From positions 1 through 57,001 of the forward strand of contig NZ_JAMOLN010000040.1 in assembly GCF_024448165.1 (NCBI RefSeq): a stretch of DNA of 57,001 bases. The letters run 5' to 3'. The stretch is from Streptomyces longispororuber (GTDB lineage: Bacteria; Actinomycetota; Actinomycetes; Streptomycetales; Streptomycetaceae). This document shows, one piece after another, positions 54,098 to 57,001 of this stretch. The notes below the pieces were generated by a model. That model made no database searches and was not told where the DNA came from. It worked only from the letters and a program-made list of their open reading frames with translations. The position numbers were made by a program, and so were the translations under genes. Every line of letters begins with the position of its first letter. Position 1 is the stretch's first letter.

Positions 54098-56410
54098 ATG
54101 AGCCGGCCGCAGGACCACCCGCCCCGGCCCGCGGCCGGTGCCCCGGGCATCGGCCGGCGCCGGTTCCTCGGCTACGTGCTCGCCGCGCCGACCCTGGCGA
54201 CCGCCGCCGAGCTCGGCGCGACGGCACCGGCCGCCGCGGACGGGATCCCCTCCGCGGAGATCACCGAACTCGTCGACCTCAACGACGTGATGACGCTGGC
54301 CGCCCGGCCGACGGCGAACCTCATCAAGGTCGTGGTCCACACGGACGGCACGGTCTCCTTCTCCCTGCCCCGGGCCGAGGTCGGACAGGGCATCACCACG
54401 TCCACGGCGATGCTGATCGCCGAGGAACTGGACGTCCCGCTCGACAAGGTCCGCGTCACGCTGTCCGACGCCCGCCCCGAGCTGCTGTTCAACCAGCTCA
54501 CCGGCGGCTCCAACACGACCGTCTCGACGTACACCCCGATCCGGGTCGCCGCGGCCGTCGCCCGGGGCCGGCTCCTCGACGCCGCGGCGATCGAGCTCGG
54601 GGCCCTCGTCACCGACCTCACGCTCAAGGCCGGTGTCGTCACCGACCTCGTGGGCCGCGCCATCGGCATCGGCGACCTCGCCGAGAAGGCCGCGAGCGTC
54701 GAGGCCCGCCAGGTCTCCGTCGAGCTCAAGGAGCGCGCCGACTTCAAGGTCATCGGCACGCCGCAGAACCGGGTCGACGCGCTCGCCGCCGTCACCGGCC
54801 GCAAGAAGTTCGCCATGGACCTCGCCGTCCCCGACGCGCTGCCGACCATGGTGTGCCGGCCGCCCACGCTCAACGGCAAGGTCGGCTCCGTCTCGAACCT
54901 CGACGCGGTACGGGCCATGCACGGCGTCACCGACATCGCGGTGATCTCCACCGGAGTGGCCGTGCGCGCACAGACGTTCGGCCAGTGCATCGACGCGGTG
55001 CGCGCCCTCCAGGTGTCCTGGCGGCCCGGCAGCGCGGAAGGCAAGTCCGACGAGACAGTCCGCGAGGAGCTCCGCAAGGCCGAACTCCCGCTCGGGCTAC
55101 CGCCGTTGACCCCTTCGGTGGAGGCGACGTTCACCTTCCACTTCCGCGGCAACAGTGCGCTGGAGACCAATTGCGCGATCGCCGACGTCCGGTCCGACCG
55201 GGCGGAGATCTGGGCGGGCCTGAAGTCACCGATCGTCGCCCAGCAGACCATCGCCGCGGAGCTCGGACTGCCGCAGGGCGCGGTCACCGTGCACGTCACG
55301 GAGAGCGGCGGCTCGTTCGGGCGCAAGCTGTTCTTCGACGCCGCGCGGGAGGCCGCCGAGGCCTCGAAGAAGATGGGCAAGCCGGTCAAGCTCATGTGGC
55401 ACCGGGCGGACGACGCCCGCCAGGGCCGGGTCCACCCGATGGCCACCTCCCGGGTCCGCGCCACCCACCTGGGCGGTTCGGTGCTCAGCTACCGGCAACG
55501 GCACACGAGCGTCGCGACCGACCTCGGCCACGGGCTCGGCGAGATCCTCACCTCGCTGGCGGCGAAGCTCCCCGTGGGCGACATCGGCTTCTCCGAGACC
55601 TTCTTCCAGCTGTCCCAGTCGATGCCGTACGACTTCGGCCTCTACAGCCGGGAGCTGTCGGAGACGGACAAGGGGTTCAACACCGGCAGCATGCGCAACG
55701 TGTACTCCCCCGACGTCACCTGCGCGCGCGAGCTGATCGTCGACCGGCTGGCCGCGAAGACGGGCAAGGACCCGCTGCGGTTCCGGCGGGACGCGCTGCG
55801 CGACGACCGGGCCAAGGCCGTCCTCGACAAGGTCGCCGAGGTGGGCCGATGGGGCAGGGCGATGCCGGAGGGCACCGCGCAGGGCGTCGCCTTCCACTCC
55901 GAGTACCACTCGGTCAGCGCCGTCCTGGTGGAGATCGACTGCCGCCCCGAGACGGTGAACCGGACGGTCAGGGACGGCGTCGCCGGACCGCGCGTCACCA
56001 AGGCGGTGCTCGCCGTGGACGTCGGTCTGGCCGTCAATCCGCGGGGCCTGGAGGCCCAGATGATGGGCTGCCTGATGGACGGCATCGCGCAGACGCTCAC
56101 GTCGAGCCTCCATCTGCGCGACGGCCACTTCCTGGAGGCCAGCTGGGACAACTACTTCTACACGCGGCAGTGGAACACCCCGCCCGAGCTGGAGATCATC
56201 GTCATGCCGACGACGACCGGGGAGCCCGGCGGCGCCGGCGAACTGGGCGTCGCCTCGTCGATGGCCGCGGTGGCCTGCGCCTACGGCCGCGCCACCGGCA
56301 CCATGCCGACCAGCTTCCCCATCAACCACGGCACCCTCTCCTTCACCCCGAAGCCCACCGTCCCGCCCGTCCCCGCCTCCCCCACCGACGGCCTGGACCA
56401 CGTCCGATGA
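54098..56410 (+). CDS. iorB: Tat-exported molybdopterin hydroxylase large subunit (isoquinoline 1-oxidoreductase IorB-like)
   Basis: 770 residues. A Tat signal RRRFLGYVLAAPTLATAAEL lies near residue 22. Two repeated molybdenum-domain halves follow, with GGSFGRKLFFD (Mo-pterin), GSMRNVYSP and the catalytic Glu in TGEPGGAGELGVASSMA. It lacks Fe-S domains, which are on the next gene, so the pair resembles IorAB-type aldehyde/heterocycle oxidoreductases with periplasmic-side action. ATG 54098 follows GGAGG by 8 nt. The next gene starts 16 bp downstream, clearly an operon. Confidence 0.9.
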   Translation: MSRPQDHPPRPAAGAPGIGRRRFLGYVLAAPTLATAAELGATAPAAADGIPSAEITELVDLNDVMTLAARPTANLIKVVVHTDGTVSFSLPRAEVGQGITTSTAMLIAEELDVPLDKVRVTLSDARPELLFNQLTGGSNTTVSTYTPIRVAAAVARGRLLDAAAIELGALVTDLTLKAGVVTDLVGRAIGIGDLAEKAASVEARQVSVELKERADFKVIGTPQNRVDALAAVTGRKKFAMDLAVPDALPTMVCRPPTLNGKVGSVSNLDAVRAMHGVTDIAVISTGVAVRAQTFGQCIDAVRALQVSWRPGSAEGKSDETVREELRKAELPLGLPPLTPSVEATFTFHFRGNSALETNCAIADVRSDRAEIWAGLKSPIVAQQTIAAELGLPQGAVTVHVTESGGSFGRKLFFDAAREAAEASKKMGKPVKLMWHRADDARQGRVHPMATSRVRATHLGGSVLSYRQRHTSVATDLGHGLGEILTSLAAKLPVGDIGFSETFFQLSQSMPYDFGLYSRELSETDKGFNTGSMRNVYSPDVTCARELIVDRLAAKTGKDPLRFRRDALRDDRAKAVLDKVAEVGRWGRAMPEGTAQGVAFHSEYHSVSAVLVEIDCRPETVNRTVRDGVAGPRVTKAVLAVDVGLAVNPRGLEAQMMGCLMDGIAQTLTSSLHLRDGHFLEASWDNYFYTRQWNTPPELEIIVMPTTTGEPGGAGELGVASSMAAVACAYGRATGTMPTSFPINHGTLSFTPKPTVPPVPASPTDGLDHVR

Positions 56411-56425
56411 TCCCTGGGAGCCCTC

Positions 56426-56902
56426 GTGCCTGAGCACACTTTCCGCCTCAACGGCGAACAGGTCACCGTCGACGCGGCGGACGACGAGCGCCTCCTGTGG
56501 GTCCTGCGCGACATCCTCGGCGTCACGGGACCCAAGTACGGCTGCGGCATCAACGTCTGCAAGGCCTGCACGAGCCACGTCAACGGCAAGGCGGCCAACC
56601 CTTGCTCCATCCCCGTCAAGGACCTGCGGGCGACCGACGAGGTCACCACCATCGAGGGCCTGCCCGGCACCGTCGGCGAGGAGCTGCACCCGATGCAGCG
56701 GGCCTGGCTGGAACAGGACGTCGCCCAGTGCGGCTACTGTCAGCCCGGCCAGATCATGGCCGCCGTCGCCCTGGTCCGCCGGGTGAAGGAGGAGGGCCGT
56801 CAGGTCACCGACGAGGACCTGGACGGCATCCGCAACATCTGCCGCTGCGGCACCTACTTCCGCATCCGGGAGGCGATCAGGGCGGGCGCCGAGAAGATGT
56901 GA
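56426..56902 (+). CDS. iorA: [2Fe-2S]-binding small subunit of molybdopterin hydroxylase (IorA-like)
   Basis: 158 residues. The plant-type cluster motif is GCGINVCKACTSHVNGKAAN then PC; the usual CGAC is replaced by CKAC. The second cluster domain has CGYCQPGQIM and ICRCGTYFRIREAI. It passes electrons from the Mo site of IorB to an unknown acceptor; no FAD or cytochrome subunit follows within the 99 bp left in the window. GTG 56426 follows GGGAG. No signal peptide is present, so export would be piggyback with IorB. Confidence 0.92.
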   Translation: MPEHTFRLNGEQVTVDAADDERLLWVLRDILGVTGPKYGCGINVCKACTSHVNGKAANPCSIPVKDLRATDEVTTIEGLPGTVGEELHPMQRAWLEQDVAQCGYCQPGQIMAAVALVRRVKEEGRQVTDEDLDGIRNICRCGTYFRIREAIRAGAEKM

Positions 56903-57001
56903 GGGGACGGTCCTGACCCGCCGCGGACTTCCGGCCGGGGAAAGGTTCCTGCGCAACTCCCGCCCAAACCGCCGCACCAGCCGTTACGGTGTGCCCGAGT
57001 C

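Overview
The window is very GC-rich with strong third-position GC bias and carries families typical of Streptomyces: the PF04672-type methyltransferase, an XRE/MmyB regulator, PucR/CdaR regulators, a GH75 chitosanase, monomeric NADP isocitrate dehydrogenase, and many divergent regulator/enzyme pairs. I read it as chromosomal DNA of a Streptomyces or close relative. It is accessory metabolism and transport rather than a ribosomal or cell-division core. I saw no tRNA, rRNA, transposase, integrase or CRISPR array.

Layout. 1-8.0 kb: LysR/MFS pair, a PolX-like PHP protein, TetR/epimerase, a short AraC protein, a VOC protein, a PlsC-type acyltransferase and TetR/FMN-reductase. 8.0-14.1 kb: MmyB/SDR, a PF04672 methyltransferase, LysR plus NAD-dependent formate dehydrogenase, a second methyltransferase and a small reading-frame remnant. 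14.1-19.5 kb: a two-gene xanthine-dehydrogenase-type molybdoenzyme divergent from a PucR regulator. 19.6-22.1 kb: dhaKLM followed by a decayed patch with two gene remnants on opposite strands. 22.1-24.8 kb: secreted proteins (GH75 chitosanase, FnIII lipoprotein, membrane-anchored protein). 24.9-33.2 kb: Gfo/Idh oxidoreductase, PadR, FadH with its MarR regulator, GNAT, deformylase, VOC, a broken AraC/GyrI-like regulator and a methyltransferase. 33.2-40.1 kb: a short Rho paralog with a C-rich leader, GNAT, inorganic pyrophosphatase, a cobalamin riboswitch with a nickel/cobalt transporter, a CoA-transferase and an acidic HTH-like protein of unknown function. 40.2-47 kb: DHA2 efflux pump, dienelactone hydrolase, M13 peptidase and isocitrate dehydrogenase. 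47.2-57 kb: a 3-hydroxybutyrate module (MHS symporter, GAF/PucR-type regulator, bdh), Nudix, Lnt, and a Tat-exported IorAB-type molybdoenzyme at the right edge.

How genes work together. Most units are small regulator-target pairs with visible operators: TetR/epimerase (two sites 33 bp apart), TetR/FMN reductase (two GGACC palindromes), MarR/fadH (TGCAAC palindromes) and LysR/MFS. DhaKLM forms a PTS-dependent dihydroxyacetone kinase that must borrow EI and HPr from elsewhere. The riboswitch ties the NiCoT transporter to vitamin B12 status, so cobalt is its likely substrate. The two molybdo-hydroxylases differ in design: the first has a FAD subunit and appears cytosolic, the second has a Tat signal and no visible FAD subunit.

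Most promising items for a second look: the minimal Rho with its rut-like leader, a DasR-box-like site between the chitosanase and the FnIII lipoprotein, the paired efflux-pump operators that lack an adjacent regulator, and the acidic 443-residue protein with its unusual upstream hairpin and palindrome. I did not find a convincing wholly new multi-gene system.
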